Numbered from the stretch's first letter, positions 51,298 through 60,141 are shown. The stretch is 64,000 bases of DNA from Amycolatopsis sp. NBRC 101858 (GCF_030269325.1 NZ_BSTD01000003.1:868001-932000), one strand, 5' to 3'. Numbers and translations are program-made. Notes: generated from the letters alone by a model not told the origin.

Positions 51298-53655
51298 ATG
51301 AGACCATTCAGGAAAAGCCTGGCGGTTCTGACAGCTGCACTCACCATCACCACGCTGGGGGCCGGCCTCGCTTCGGCCGGCGAAGAGGGCCACGCGAAAG
51401 CCGTCCTCCGCTACACCGAACACGGCATCCCGCACATCGTCGCGAAGGACTACGCCGGACTCGGGTACGGGTACGGCTTCGCGGCGGCGACCGACAACGT
51501 CTGCGAGCTCGCGAACATCTACCTCACGGTGAGCGGGCAGCGGTCGAAGTACTTCGGCCCGGAGGGCGGCGGCTACCCGTCGCTGTCCGAGGCGGAGAGC
51601 AACCTGCACAGCGACCTGTTCTTCCAGCAGGTCAACGACTCCGGGATCGTCGACCGGCTGGTCGCGCAACCCGCGCCGCTGGGGCCGCGCCGCGAAGTCC
51701 GCGAGGTCGTCTCCGGCTACGTCCAGGGGTTCAACGCCTACCTCGCGCGCACCGGCCGCGCCGGCATCACCGACCCGGCCTGCCGCGGCGCCGGCTGGGT
51801 CCGGCCGATCACCGAGCAGGACTTCTACCGGCACTACTACGCGATCGCGATCACCGGCGGCCAGGGCGTCGTCACCGAAGGCCTGTTCACGGCGCCGCCG
51901 TCCGGCGCGACGCCCGCCCCGGGCACCGGCGGGCAGCTGTCGGCGAAGGTGGCGCAGGCGCTGAACGGCAGCGGGCTCGGCAGCAACGGCCTCGCCGTCG
52001 GCGCGGACTCCACCGCGGCCGGCCAGGGCAGCGTGCTGCTCGGCAACCCGCACTACCCGTGGCAGGCCGGGCGCCGGTTCTGGCAGAGCCAGCTGACCAT
52101 CCCCGGCCGGCTCGACGTCGCCGGCGCGAGCCTGCTCGGCATGCCGTTCGTCCAGATCGGGCACACCGCGGACGCGGCCTGGACGCACACGGTGTCGACG
52201 CCGGTCACGTTCGGCCTCTTCGAGGTGCCGCTGAAGGCGGGCGACCCGACGACCTACCTCGTCGACGGCAAGCCGGAGAAGATGACCTCCCGCGACGTCA
52301 CCGTCCAGGTGCGCCAGGCCGACGGCTCGCTGAAGCCGGTCCGCCAGACCTTCTGGGCGACGCGGTACGGGCCGGTGCTGAGCGACTTCCAGGGCATTCC
52401 GCTGCCGTGGACCACGAAGTCGGCGTACGCGGTGCGGGACGCCAACGGGACGAACCTGCGCGGGCTCAACACGTGGTTCGAGCTCGACCAGGCCCGCAGC
52501 ACCGCCGACATCGTCGGCACGCTGAGCCGCACGCAGGGCGTCCCGTGGGTCAACACCATCGCCACCGACCGGGCGGGCAACGCGCTCTACGCCGACATCC
52601 AGGTCGTCCCGCACGTCACCGACGAGCAGGCCGAGGTGTGCAGCACTCCCCTGGGACGGCAGACGTTCCCCGAAGTCGGACTGGCCATTTTGGACGGATC
52701 GAAGTCGTCGTGCCGGTGGGGTTCCGACCCCGGCGCGCTCGAGCCGGGCATCTTCGCGCCGTCGCGGCTGCCGCGGCAGCAAAGCCGGGACTACGAGCTG
52801 AACGCGAACGACAGCGCCTGGCTGGCCAACGCGAAGGCGCCGATCACGGGCTACCCGCACATCGTCGGGGACATCGGCACCGAGCGCTCGCCGCGGACGC
52901 GGGAGGCGTTGCTCACCGCCGAAAAAGGCGGGTTCACGACGGACTCGATGAAGAAGATGCTCTTCGCCGACCACAGCCTGTTCGCCGACCTGACGGCGGC
53001 GGACCTGGCGAAGCTGTGCGCGTCGTTCCCGGGCGGGCAGGCGCCGTCGTCGTCCGGCCCGGTGCCGGTCGGGCCGGCGTGCTCGGCGATCGCGAAGTGG
53101 GACCACACCTACACGCTCGACACGCGGGGTTCGCTGCTGTTCCAGCGGTTCGCCGCGCGGCTCGGCAACGTCGACCGCTTCTCGGTGCCCTTCGACCCGA
53201 AGGCGCCGCTGACCACGCCGAACACGCTGAACGTCGGCAACCCGGCCGTGCAGAAGGCGTTCGGCGACGCACTGGTGGAGCTGCGCACGGCCGGGCTGGC
53301 CCCGGACGCGAAGCTGCGCGACGGCCAGGCGGTCACGCGCAACGGCGAGCGCATCCCGATCCACGGCGGCCAGGGCTTCCTGGGCGTGCTGAACGTGATG
53401 ACACCGGTGTGGGACCCGGCGCGCGGCAACGTGGAGGTCCAGCACGGGTCGAGCTACGTCCAGGTGGTCGGCTTCCGCGGGCGCGCGTGCCCGGACTCCT
53501 CGACGGTGCTGACGTACTCCCAGTCGGCGAACCCGAATTCGCCGTACTTCAGCGACCAGACGAAGCTCTACAGCCGGGGTGAATGGGTGAAGGAACGCTT
53601 CTGCGAAGCCGACATCCTGCGCTCGCCCGCGCTGCGGGTCGTTGTGCTGCGGTAG
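51298..53655 (+). CDS. Secreted penicillin acylase-family Ntn hydrolase, aculeacin acylase-like
   Basis: The 785-residue precursor has a Sec signal (about 1-27). The alpha chain starts near 33 (AVLRYTEHGIPHIVAKDYAGLGYGYGFAAATDNVCELA over about 35-72). Autocatalytic cleavage is expected at Gly228-Ser229 in GLGSNGLAVG, which frees the N-terminal nucleophile Ser of the beta chain. GNPHYPWQ and the Asn in the ELNANDSAWLAN region are conserved catalytic parts. Length and motifs resemble aculeacin A acylase and AhlM, which remove fatty acyl chains from lipopeptides or N-acyl-homoserine lactones. AAGGGGG precedes ATG 51298. Confidence 0.92.
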   Translation: MRPFRKSLAVLTAALTITTLGAGLASAGEEGHAKAVLRYTEHGIPHIVAKDYAGLGYGYGFAAATDNVCELANIYLTVSGQRSKYFGPEGGGYPSLSEAESNLHSDLFFQQVNDSGIVDRLVAQPAPLGPRREVREVVSGYVQGFNAYLARTGRAGITDPACRGAGWVRPITEQDFYRHYYAIAITGGQGVVTEGLFTAPPSGATPAPGTGGQLSAKVAQALNGSGLGSNGLAVGADSTAAGQGSVLLGNPHYPWQAGRRFWQSQLTIPGRLDVAGASLLGMPFVQIGHTADAAWTHTVSTPVTFGLFEVPLKAGDPTTYLVDGKPEKMTSRDVTVQVRQADGSLKPVRQTFWATRYGPVLSDFQGIPLPWTTKSAYAVRDANGTNLRGLNTWFELDQARSTADIVGTLSRTQGVPWVNTIATDRAGNALYADIQVVPHVTDEQAEVCSTPLGRQTFPEVGLAILDGSKSSCRWGSDPGALEPGIFAPSRLPRQQSRDYELNANDSAWLANAKAPITGYPHIVGDIGTERSPRTREALLTAEKGGFTTDSMKKMLFADHSLFADLTAADLAKLCASFPGGQAPSSSGPVPVGPACSAIAKWDHTYTLDTRGSLLFQRFAARLGNVDRFSVPFDPKAPLTTPNTLNVGNPAVQKAFGDALVELRTAGLAPDAKLRDGQAVTRNGERIPIHGGQGFLGVLNVMTPVWDPARGNVEVQHGSSYVQVVGFRGRACPDSSTVLTYSQSANPNSPYFSDQTKLYSRGEWVKERFCEADILRSPALRVVVLR

Positions 53656-53665
53656 GTCAGGGCTG

Positions 53666-53700
53666 GGGCTGGGCGGTGCTGATCCGGCACGGCCCAGCCC
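53666..53700 (+). terminator. Terminator after the acylase gene
   Basis: GGGCTGGGC (53666-53674) pairs with GCCCAGCCC (53692-53700), and GTGC (53676-53679) with GCAC (53687-53690) above a G-G bulge. It lies 10 bp after the stop. The rest of the gap to 53898 shows no gene. Confidence 0.75.
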
Positions 53701-53897
53701 ACCTCAGGTGACTGCCGAAGGGGAACTGCGAGCCCCGCGGATGGCCGGCCGTGGGGCGGTTCGCGGGGTTCGCCGCCGGTTCCGATCCGGCGTGGCGGTG
53801 GCAGCCGGTGCGGGCCACCAGCACGCCGAGCGCGCGGCAGCTCCGCCACGGTCGGCCAGTCGCGGGCGGGCTGTCGCGGTCGCCGCTTCCGTGCGGG

Positions 53898-54293
53898 TCA
53901 GGGCTGGGGCTGCTGCTGGCTCGCGAGGGTGCCGGCCGCCATCCGGCGGGCGACGTCCTTGCGCAGCCACAGCAGCCACAGCCAGATCGCCAGGAACACC
54001 ACGCCCAGCACGGCGATCGCCGGCAGCCAGAACACCAGCGCGATCAGCACCACCTGCAGGCCGAGGACGACCGGCACCGCCCACGGCTTCTTCACGAACC
54101 CGCACAGCACGACCAGCACCAGCGCGACCGCCAGCACCGTCCAGCCCGTGCCCGTGCTGATCCCGCCACCGAGCTTGTTCACCACCGGCAGCGCGAGCGC
54201 GACCGTGATCGCCTCCATGATCAGCGTTCCCGACATCACGCCGCGGAAGCCCTTCATGGGGTCCTTCGGCTTGGGGGTCTCCGGAGTGCTCAC
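53898..54293 (-). CDS. DUF4233-family membrane protein, folC partner
   Basis: This protein of 131 residues has four membrane helices (about 20-125): MKGFRGVMSGTLIMEAITVALALPVV, WTVLAVALVLVVLCGFV, VVLGLQVVLIALVFWL, IAVLGVVFLAIWLWLLWL. It matches the position of Rv2446c, the uncharacterised DUF4233 protein that follows folC. GTG 54293 overlaps the folC stop in a GTGA. The C-terminal coding sequence TCAGGGCTGGGGCTG (read on +) recurs at 53657-53671. Confidence 0.85.
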   Translation of the reverse strand: MSTPETPKPKDPMKGFRGVMSGTLIMEAITVALALPVVNKLGGGISTGTGWTVLAVALVLVVLCGFVKKPWAVPVVLGLQVVLIALVFWLPAIAVLGVVFLAIWLWLLWLRKDVARRMAAGTLASQQQPQP

Positions 54294-55945
54294 GCCGGCT
54301 CCTTCCCGAACAGCGTGCGCGTCTCGCCCGCGGTGACCACCGAGCCGGTGACGAGCACGCCGCCGCCCGCGAGGGGCTCTTCGGGGTCGTCACTGGTCTC
54401 CACCAGCGCGATCGCCGTCTCGATCGCCGTCTCCAGGTCGGTCTCGGCCACCACCCGGTCCTCGCCGAACACCGAGATGGCCAGCTGGTTCAGCTCTTCC
54501 AGCGGCATCGAGCGCGGCGAGGAGTTGCGCGTCACGACGATGTCGGACACCACCGGCTCCAGCGCGTCGAGGATGCCGTGGGCGTCCTTCTCGGCCATCA
54601 CGCCGACCACCGCGACCAGGCGGCGGAAGGCGAACTCCTCGGCCACGGTCGCCGCGAGCGCGCGGGCGCCGTGCGGGTTGTGGGCCGCGTCGATCATCAC
54701 CGCGGGGGCCGCGCGGACCCGCTCCAGCCGGCCCGGCGTCTCGACCTCGGCGAACGCCTCGCGCACGGCCTCGACCACCAGCTGCTTGTCCTTGCCCGCG
54801 CCGAAGAACGCCTCGACCGCGGCCAGCGCGAGCGCGGCGTTCGCGGCCTGGTGGGCGCCGTGCAGCGGCAGGAAGATCTGCTCGTACACCCCGCCGAGCC
54901 CCTGCAGCTTCAGCATCTGGCCGCCGACGGCGATCTCGCGCTCCAGCACGCCGAACTCGCTGCCCGCGCGGGCGACCGCCGCGTCGACCTCGACGGCGCG
55001 CTCCAGCAGCACCTTCTGCACTTCGGGGTCCTGCTCGGCGATCACCGCGACCGAGCCGGGCTTGATGATGCCCGCCTTTTCGCGTGCCGCGCCGAGGATG
55101 TCCGGGCCGAGGTACTCGACGTGGTCGATGCCGATCGGCGTGATGACCGCGACGTCGGCGTCCGCGACGTTCGTGGCGTCCCAGGCGCCGCCCAGGCCGG
55201 CTTCGATGACCGCGGCCTCCACGGGCGCGTCGGCGAAGGCGGCGAACGCCATCCCGGTGAGGATCTCGAACTTGCTCATCGCGACGCCGTCCGCGGCGGC
55301 ACCGTCCACCATGGCCACGTACGGCGCGATGTCGTGCCACAGCTCGGCGTAGCGCGCGGCGGAGATCGGCCGGCCGTCGAGCGCGATCCGCTCGGTGACC
55401 AGCTGCAGGTGCGGGCTGGTGTAGCGGCCGACGCGCAGGCCCATCCGGGTCAGCAGCGAGTCGATCATCCGGGCCGTCGAGCCCTTGCCGTTCGTGCCGG
55501 CGACGTGCAGCACGGGGTAGCCGTGGTTCGGCTCGCCCAGCAGCTGCGTCAGCGCCGAGATGCGGGTGAGCGACGGCTCGATCTTCGTCTCCGGCCAGCG
55601 CTGGTTCAGCTCGGCCTCGACGGCCATCAGCTCACGGCGGGCCTCCGGGCCGTCCGGGCTGCCGTACGCCTCGGGTTCGCCCTGGTCGTCGAGCTCGTGC
55701 AGCTCGGTGTCCTCGGGCACGCTCAGGTCGGGCACCGGGCCGGTGGCGAGGTTGTCGCCGAGCTGGCCGACGCCGCCGATCCCGCCGCGCGAACCGCCGC
55801 CCACGTCGAACGCGGTGTCCCGCGCGTCCAGCTCCGGGTCGTGGTCGTCCGAGTCCTCGTACCCCTCGGCACCGAGCTCGTCGACGCCCGCGAAGCTGTC
55901 CAGATCCGACAGGTCCGGCCTGCGACCTGTCTCATCCTGCGGCAC
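54290..55945 (-). CDS. folC: Dihydrofolate synthase / folylpolyglutamate synthase
   Basis: From GTG 55945 (GGAGGAG 5 nt upstream) the protein has 551 residues, longer than the usual 430-490. The first ~110 residues are an acidic low-complexity extension (YEDSDDHDPELDARD, glycine run, DLSVPEDTELHELDDQ). The Mur-ligase-like domain has the P-loop VLHVAGTNGKGSTARMI, YTSPHLQLVTERI, VVIEAGLGGAWDATN-type and VMIDAAHNPHGARAL motifs. It adds glutamate to folates in the cytoplasm. It is coupled to the DUF4233 gene; valS, usually adjacent upstream, is 4.2 kb away. Confidence 0.93.
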   Translation of the reverse strand: MPQDETGRRPDLSDLDSFAGVDELGAEGYEDSDDHDPELDARDTAFDVGGGSRGGIGGVGQLGDNLATGPVPDLSVPEDTELHELDDQGEPEAYGSPDGPEARRELMAVEAELNQRWPETKIEPSLTRISALTQLLGEPNHGYPVLHVAGTNGKGSTARMIDSLLTRMGLRVGRYTSPHLQLVTERIALDGRPISAARYAELWHDIAPYVAMVDGAAADGVAMSKFEILTGMAFAAFADAPVEAAVIEAGLGGAWDATNVADADVAVITPIGIDHVEYLGPDILGAAREKAGIIKPGSVAVIAEQDPEVQKVLLERAVEVDAAVARAGSEFGVLEREIAVGGQMLKLQGLGGVYEQIFLPLHGAHQAANAALALAAVEAFFGAGKDKQLVVEAVREAFAEVETPGRLERVRAAPAVMIDAAHNPHGARALAATVAEEFAFRRLVAVVGVMAEKDAHGILDALEPVVSDIVVTRNSSPRSMPLEELNQLAISVFGEDRVVAETDLETAIETAIALVETSDDPEEPLAGGGVLVTGSVVTAGETRTLFGKEPA

Positions 55946-56018
55946 TGAATCTCCTCCGGCCTGGGGTTTTCGCACTTGCTTGCGAGTCTACGTGCGTGGC
56001 AGGTGGCACTCTCGACCC

Positions 56019-56654
56019 ATGCCGTTCAACCACAACGACCACTACCACCCGCTGCTGCTGGACCAGCTGCCGCCCGGGCCGGGGATCGCGCTGGACGTCG
56101 GCTGCGGCACCGGCCGGTTCGCGCGCCGGCTGGCCGCGACCGGCATGGCGGTGGAGGCGGTCGACGTCTCGGCCGCGATGGTCGAGGCGGCGGCGGGCCT
56201 CGGTTCGCCGGGCCCGGGCAAGATCGTCTACCGGCAGGCCGACGTCACCACCGATCCCCTGCCCGAAGAGCACTACGACTTCATCTCGTGCCTCGCTTCC
56301 CTGCACCACATGCCGTTCGAAACGGTCGCCAAGCTGCGCCGCGCCCTGGTGCCGGGCGGCGTGCTCGTGGTGCTGGGCCTGGCGAGACCGAGCACGCCCG
56401 CGGACTGGGCGCGGGCGATCGCGGCGGTGCCGGTGAACGCGCTCGCGAAGCTGCTCGTCTACGCCGGTGACCGGCTGAACGGCGGCGGGGAGGACGGTCC
56501 GAAGGCCCCGGTCGTCGACGACTACCCGACCCTGGCCGAGGTGCGCCGGGAGGCGGCCCGGCTGCTGCCCGGGAGCACCGTCCGGCCGCTGCTGTTCTGG
56601 CGCACGCTGATCACTTACCGTGAGCACGGCGAAGGTGACCCGACTGGCGGGTGA
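56019..56654 (+). CDS. Class I SAM-dependent methyltransferase
   Basis: The 211-residue protein has motif I as IALDVGCGTGRFARRLAATG, the acidic strand-2 end VEAVDVSAAMVEAA, FISCLASLHHMPFETVAKLRRALVPGGVLVVLGL, and a C-terminal region containing VPVNALAKLLVYAGDR. It resembles bacterial methyltransferase-11/12 members annotated as UbiE-like. The substrate is unknown. It is divergent from folC with a 73-bp gap and first of the genes inserted between folC and valS. Confidence 0.85.
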   Translation: MPFNHNDHYHPLLLDQLPPGPGIALDVGCGTGRFARRLAATGMAVEAVDVSAAMVEAAAGLGSPGPGKIVYRQADVTTDPLPEEHYDFISCLASLHHMPFETVAKLRRALVPGGVLVVLGLARPSTPADWARAIAAVPVNALAKLLVYAGDRLNGGGEDGPKAPVVDDYPTLAEVRREAARLLPGSTVRPLLFWRTLITYREHGEGDPTGG

Positions 56655-56726
56655 AGTCCCCACCCCCGCCGCCCGGCGCTCGCTAGATGTGGAAGGAGCG
56701 TTTCCGCCAGCGAGAACGGGGTCTTC

Positions 56727-57587
56727 ATGCGCATCACCCGGCTGCTCACCGCCGTCGTCTCGGCAGCCATCCTGCTGCCGGCGTCGGCCACCGCCGCGTC
56801 CGCGGCGAGCATCGGCAGCTACGTCGCCCTCGGCGACTCGTACACCTCCGGGCCGTTCATCCCGGTCCAGCGGCTCGACCCGCTGGGGTGCGGACGGTCC
56901 ACCGCGAACTACCCGTCGGTGCTGGCCGCGGCACTGCACGCCGGGCGGTTCACCGACGTCAGCTGCGCCGGCGCGGACACCACGAACATGACCCGGCCCC
57001 AGAGCGTGCCCTTCAACGGCACCAACCTGCCGCAGCTGGGCGCGCTGCGGATCGACACCGACCTGGTCACGCTCGGCATCGGCGGCAACGACTACGGCGT
57101 GTTCAGCAGCCTGACCTCGACGTGCCCGGGCCTGCGGGCCGGCGACCCGACCGGCAACCCCTGCGAGGAGCACTTCGCCGGCTCCGTCACCTCGGCGATC
57201 GACAACATCGGGCCGCGCGTCGAGGCGGTGCTCGCCGCGATCCACGAGCGGTCGCCGCGGGCGCGGGTCCTGGTGGTCGGCTACCCGCGGATCGCACCGG
57301 ACCGCGGCTACTGCCCGGACCTGCTGCCGTTCGCCGACGGCGACTACGCGTGGCTGAACACCGTCGAGGAAGCGCTGAACCGGACGCTGGCCGACGCCGT
57401 GGACGGGGACGGGAAGGCGCAGTTCGTCGACACCTTCGGCCCGTCCCGCGGCCACGACGCCTGCGCCCGCGGCGGTTCGGCGTGGATCAACGGCAAGGAC
57501 CAGAACGTCTTCGAGGCCGCCGCCTACCACCCGCTCAAGGCCGGGATGGTGGGGATGGCGGCGGTGGTCCTCAAGTCCCTGCGCTGA
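56727..57587 (+). CDS. Secreted SGNH/GDSL esterase-lipase
   Basis: The 286-residue protein has a Sec signal (about 1-27, ATAASA-AS). Block I YVALGDSYTSG contains the nucleophile Ser, block III is LVTLGIGGNDYG, and the distal His lies in AAAYHPLKAGMVGMA. Four to six cysteines match the disulphides of the Streptomyces GDSL lipase class (Streptomyces coelicolor and Streptomyces rimosus lipases), which hydrolyse lipid esters outside the cell. Its end overlaps the convergent hydrolase gene by 17 bp. Confidence 0.93.
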   Translation: MRITRLLTAVVSAAILLPASATAASAASIGSYVALGDSYTSGPFIPVQRLDPLGCGRSTANYPSVLAAALHAGRFTDVSCAGADTTNMTRPQSVPFNGTNLPQLGALRIDTDLVTLGIGGNDYGVFSSLTSTCPGLRAGDPTGNPCEEHFAGSVTSAIDNIGPRVEAVLAAIHERSPRARVLVVGYPRIAPDRGYCPDLLPFADGDYAWLNTVEEALNRTLADAVDGDGKAQFVDTFGPSRGHDACARGGSAWINGKDQNVFEAAAYHPLKAGMVGMAAVVLKSLR

Positions 57588-58347
57588 GGAACTCCAGCAC
57601 GATCCGGGCGAACTCGTCCGGCAGTTCGGCCGGGGCACCGTGCCCGGCGTCGATCTCGGCGGCGCGCGCGTCCGGGATCGCGGCGACCAGCTCCCGCTGC
57701 TGCTCCGCCGTGATCAGCCGGTCGTGCGCGCTGCCGAGCACGAGGACGGGCGCGGTGATCGTCGGGAGCACGGCCCGCAGGTCGACGGCCCGGTCGGCCT
57801 CGACCTGCCGGTCGGTTCCCGCCTCGATCATCGTCTCGAGGGTCTTGACCAGCTGTTCGTTGCTCTCGGCGGTGGCCTGCGCCCAGTAGCGGGGGCCGAA
57901 CGCCATCAGCGGGAGCATCCGGGCGAAGGTCCCGGTTTCGAGCAGGTCGAGCCAGTAGCGGAACTCGGCGTCCTGTCTCGTGTCGGTGACGGGCCACGCG
58001 GCGTGCAGGACCGCTTTCCGGACGCGATCCGGGCGGGTGCCGGCCAGGTGAGCCGCCACGGCGGCGCCGAGCGAATGGCCGACGACGTGGGCGGCGTCGA
58101 CCCCCGCGTGGTCCAGGACGGCGGCGGCCTGGGCGGCGAGGGCCTCGACGGTGATCGGGCCGTCGTCGTCGGTCGTCAAGCCGGAGCCGGGGAAGTCCGG
58201 GGCCAGGACGGTGTAGCCCTGCGCTTTCGCCGTCAACGGTGCCCACTGCTCGCGGGAGGCGGCGGTGCCGTGCAGCAGGAGCAGCGCGGGGCCGTCGCCG
58301 GTCCGGTCGTAGTGGACGACGGTGTCTTCGAGCTTCACTTTCGGCAT
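57571..58347 (-). CDS. Alpha/beta-fold hydrolase (first of tandem pair)
   Basis: This 258-residue cytoplasmic protein carries LLLLHGTAASREQWAPL (oxyanion hole), VVGHSLGAAVAAHLAG (Ser elbow), VLVLGSAHDRLI (acid) and IDAGHGAPAELPDEF (His). ATG 58347 has GGGAG upstream and lies 12 bp after the stop of a second hydrolase on the same strand, so the two form an operon. The sequences differ enough that they are not a recent duplication. Confidence 0.9.
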   Translation of the reverse strand: MPKVKLEDTVVHYDRTGDGPALLLLHGTAASREQWAPLTAKAQGYTVLAPDFPGSGLTTDDDGPITVEALAAQAAAVLDHAGVDAAHVVGHSLGAAVAAHLAGTRPDRVRKAVLHAAWPVTDTRQDAEFRYWLDLLETGTFARMLPLMAFGPRYWAQATAESNEQLVKTLETMIEAGTDRQVEADRAVDLRAVLPTITAPVLVLGSAHDRLITAEQQRELVAAIPDARAAEIDAGHGAPAELPDEFARIVLEFLSAGT

Positions 58348-58359
58348 CGCTCGTCTCCC

Positions 58360-59112
58360 TCAGGCGATCGCGCGGAGGGCGGCGGTGAACGCGCGCGGGT
58401 CCTCCTGGTGCGGGAGGTGGCCGCAGCCGGCGAGGACGTGCACCCGGGCGCCCGGCGTCGCGGCGGCGCAGGTCCGCGGGACCTCCAGGGGGATCTCGGT
58501 GTCGAGCTCGCCGTGCAGGTAGGTGATCGGGACCGTCAGGTTCCCGAGGCGGGGCCGCGGGTCGTACGTCGTCACCTCGGTGAACAGCGCGTCGATGTAG
58601 GGGCTCGAGTCCACGAGCTGCCGCACGGTCCAGTCGACCAGCGCGGGCGCGGCACCCGGCGCGAACCAGTTCGGCACCCACCCCGCGAGCGTGCCGAAGC
58701 GGTCGCCGGCCATCTGTTCGCGCAGGTCGAGGACCTTTTCCCGCATCTCGGCGGCGGGCCAGTACCCCGGCCCGTCGACGGCCACCACACCGGCGACGAG
58801 CTCGGGCCGGGCCAGGGCCAGTTCGGTGGCGAAGACCGCGCCGAACGACGAGCCGACGAGCACCGGCTTGATCCCCAGCTCCTCGATCACCGCGGCGATG
58901 TCGGCGGTGTTGCCGGCGATCGTGTTGCCGGTCACCGGGTGGTCCGAGCGGCCGCACCCGCGCCAGTCGAGCGTGACCACGCGGTGGTCGCGGACGAGAT
59001 CGGGCAGGCAGGCCTGCCAGACGTGGCCGGTGGTCCCCCAGCCGTGCAGGAACAGCAGGGCGGGGCCTTCGCCGGCGTCTTCGTAGTGGAGGCGGGTGTC
59101 GTTGATGTCCAT
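58360..59112 (-). CDS. Alpha/beta-fold hydrolase (second of tandem pair)
   Basis: Starting at ATG 59112 (GAGG about 10 nt upstream) the protein has 250 residues; ATG 59121 would add three but leaves no room for the ribosome-binding site. LLFLHGWGTTGHVWQ, VLVGSSFGAVFATELAL (nucleophile Ser in GSSFG), LHGELDTEIPLEV and LAGCGHLPHQEDPRAF form the active site. The gene is divergent from a LysR regulator at 79 bp and is its likely target. The substrate cannot be inferred. Confidence 0.9.
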   Translation of the reverse strand: MDINDTRLHYEDAGEGPALLFLHGWGTTGHVWQACLPDLVRDHRVVTLDWRGCGRSDHPVTGNTIAGNTADIAAVIEELGIKPVLVGSSFGAVFATELALARPELVAGVVAVDGPGYWPAAEMREKVLDLREQMAGDRFGTLAGWVPNWFAPGAAPALVDWTVRQLVDSSPYIDALFTEVTTYDPRPRLGNLTVPITYLHGELDTEIPLEVPRTCAAATPGARVHVLAGCGHLPHQEDPRAFTAALRAIA

Positions 59113-59174
59113 GAATGGCATACCTCGAGCGTCGCCTCCGGGCCCTCGCGTTTCGAGGGGCACTCGGCTCGTAC

Positions 59175-59197
59175 ACTCATCACGAACTCTTATGAAT
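59175..59197. promoter_or_regulatory. Candidate LysR box
   Basis: ACTCAT (59175-59180) and ATGAAT (59192-59197) are inverted with one mismatch around an 11-nt spacer, the T-N11-A form bound by LysR-type regulators. The right half overlaps the LysR start codon, as expected for autorepression, and the left faces the divergent hydrolase operon. Confidence 0.55.
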
Positions 59198-60094
59198 GGG
59201 GTTTCGGTGGAACTACGGCAGCTTCGCTACTTCCTCGCCGTCGCCGAGGAGCTGCACTTCGGGCGGGCGGCGGAGCGGCTGCACATCGTCCAGCCGGCGG
59301 TGAGCCAGCAGATCCGGCGGCTGGAACGGTCGCTGGGCGTGACGCTGTTCGCGCGGTCGACGCGAAGCGTGTCGTTGACGGAGGCCGGCCAGCGGTTCCT
59401 GCCGCACGCGCTCGCGGTACTGGCGGCGGCGGACCGGGCTTCGGATTCGGTTTCGGAGTTTCGCCCGTCCGGAGCTTTGGTCCGGCTGGGAACGAGCGAA
59501 GGTCTGGGTGACCGGCTGGACGTGTTGCTGGGTGCGTTCGCCCGGCTGGCGCCTTCGGCGTCGTTGGAGCTGGTCCACGCACCGACGGTCCAGCGCCTCC
59601 AGCGAGTCCGGGACGGTTCGCTTTCCGCGACCATCGTGCGTGGTTCGTGGCCTTCGTCCGGCCTCGACTTCACTCCTTTGTGGATGGACGACGTGCTGGC
59701 GGCCTTGCCCGCGTCCCATCCGTTGGCTGATTCTTCGGAAGTTCCGTTCGCTTCGCTCGCTTCCTTGCCGGTGCGACTCAGTCCGCCTTCGCGGAATCAG
59801 CCGTTGTACGACCTGGTGGTGTCGTGCTGCCGGGAAGCGGGGTTCGAGCCGGTGCTGGGCAAGGAGTTCACCACGGCGCAGGACACGTTGGGGACGCTGG
59901 GTTTCGGCCGTCCACACTGGACGGTGTTCTACCGGGCGCACGCCAACCTGCTGCCGATCCCGGGTGTGGTCTTCCGGCCGCTGGTGGAGCCGTCCCCGCG
60001 GATGCAGACGTACTTGGCGACCCCGGCGGACCGGCGGTTGACTCCGGAACTGGTATCCCTGATCGAAGCAGCGCGAACCATCGAGGAAACATGA
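59192..60094 (+). CDS. LysR-family transcriptional regulator
   Basis: The protein has 300 residues. The LysR winged HTH is LRQLRYFLAVAEELHFGRAAERLHIVQPAVSQQIRRLERSLGVTLFAR (about 7-55), followed by a two-lobed periplasmic-binding-like effector domain (about 90-295). ATG 59192 is chosen; a GTG at 59207 would drop five residues. It most likely activates the two divergent hydrolase genes in response to their substrate. Codon choice near the end is slightly less GC3-rich (several TTC/TCT/TTG codons) than in the core genes. Confidence 0.93.
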   Translation: MNGVSVELRQLRYFLAVAEELHFGRAAERLHIVQPAVSQQIRRLERSLGVTLFARSTRSVSLTEAGQRFLPHALAVLAAADRASDSVSEFRPSGALVRLGTSEGLGDRLDVLLGAFARLAPSASLELVHAPTVQRLQRVRDGSLSATIVRGSWPSSGLDFTPLWMDDVLAALPASHPLADSSEVPFASLASLPVRLSPPSRNQPLYDLVVSCCREAGFEPVLGKEFTTAQDTLGTLGFGRPHWTVFYRAHANLLPIPGVVFRPLVEPSPRMQTYLATPADRRLTPELVSLIEAARTIEET

Positions 60095-60098
60095 CGAA

Positions 60099-60127
60099 GC
60101 CCGGCACTCCGTGAAGGAGCACCGGGC
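60099..60127. terminator. Terminator between convergent lysR-type gene and valS
   Basis: GCCCGG (60099-60104) pairs with CCGGGC (60122-60127) and CTCC (60107-60110) with GGAG (60116-60119), with a CA/CA internal loop and GTGAA hairpin loop. It lies 4 bp after the LysR stop and 14 bp beyond the valS stop, so it may act on both strands. Confidence 0.65.
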
Positions 60128-60141
60128 CTCAGTCAACAACC

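Noticed and set aside
53704..53897. Gene fragment in the gap after the acylase
   Set aside because: Frames are low-complexity Arg/Pro/Ala and have no ribosome-binding site; only the terminator and the 17-bp repeat are supported.
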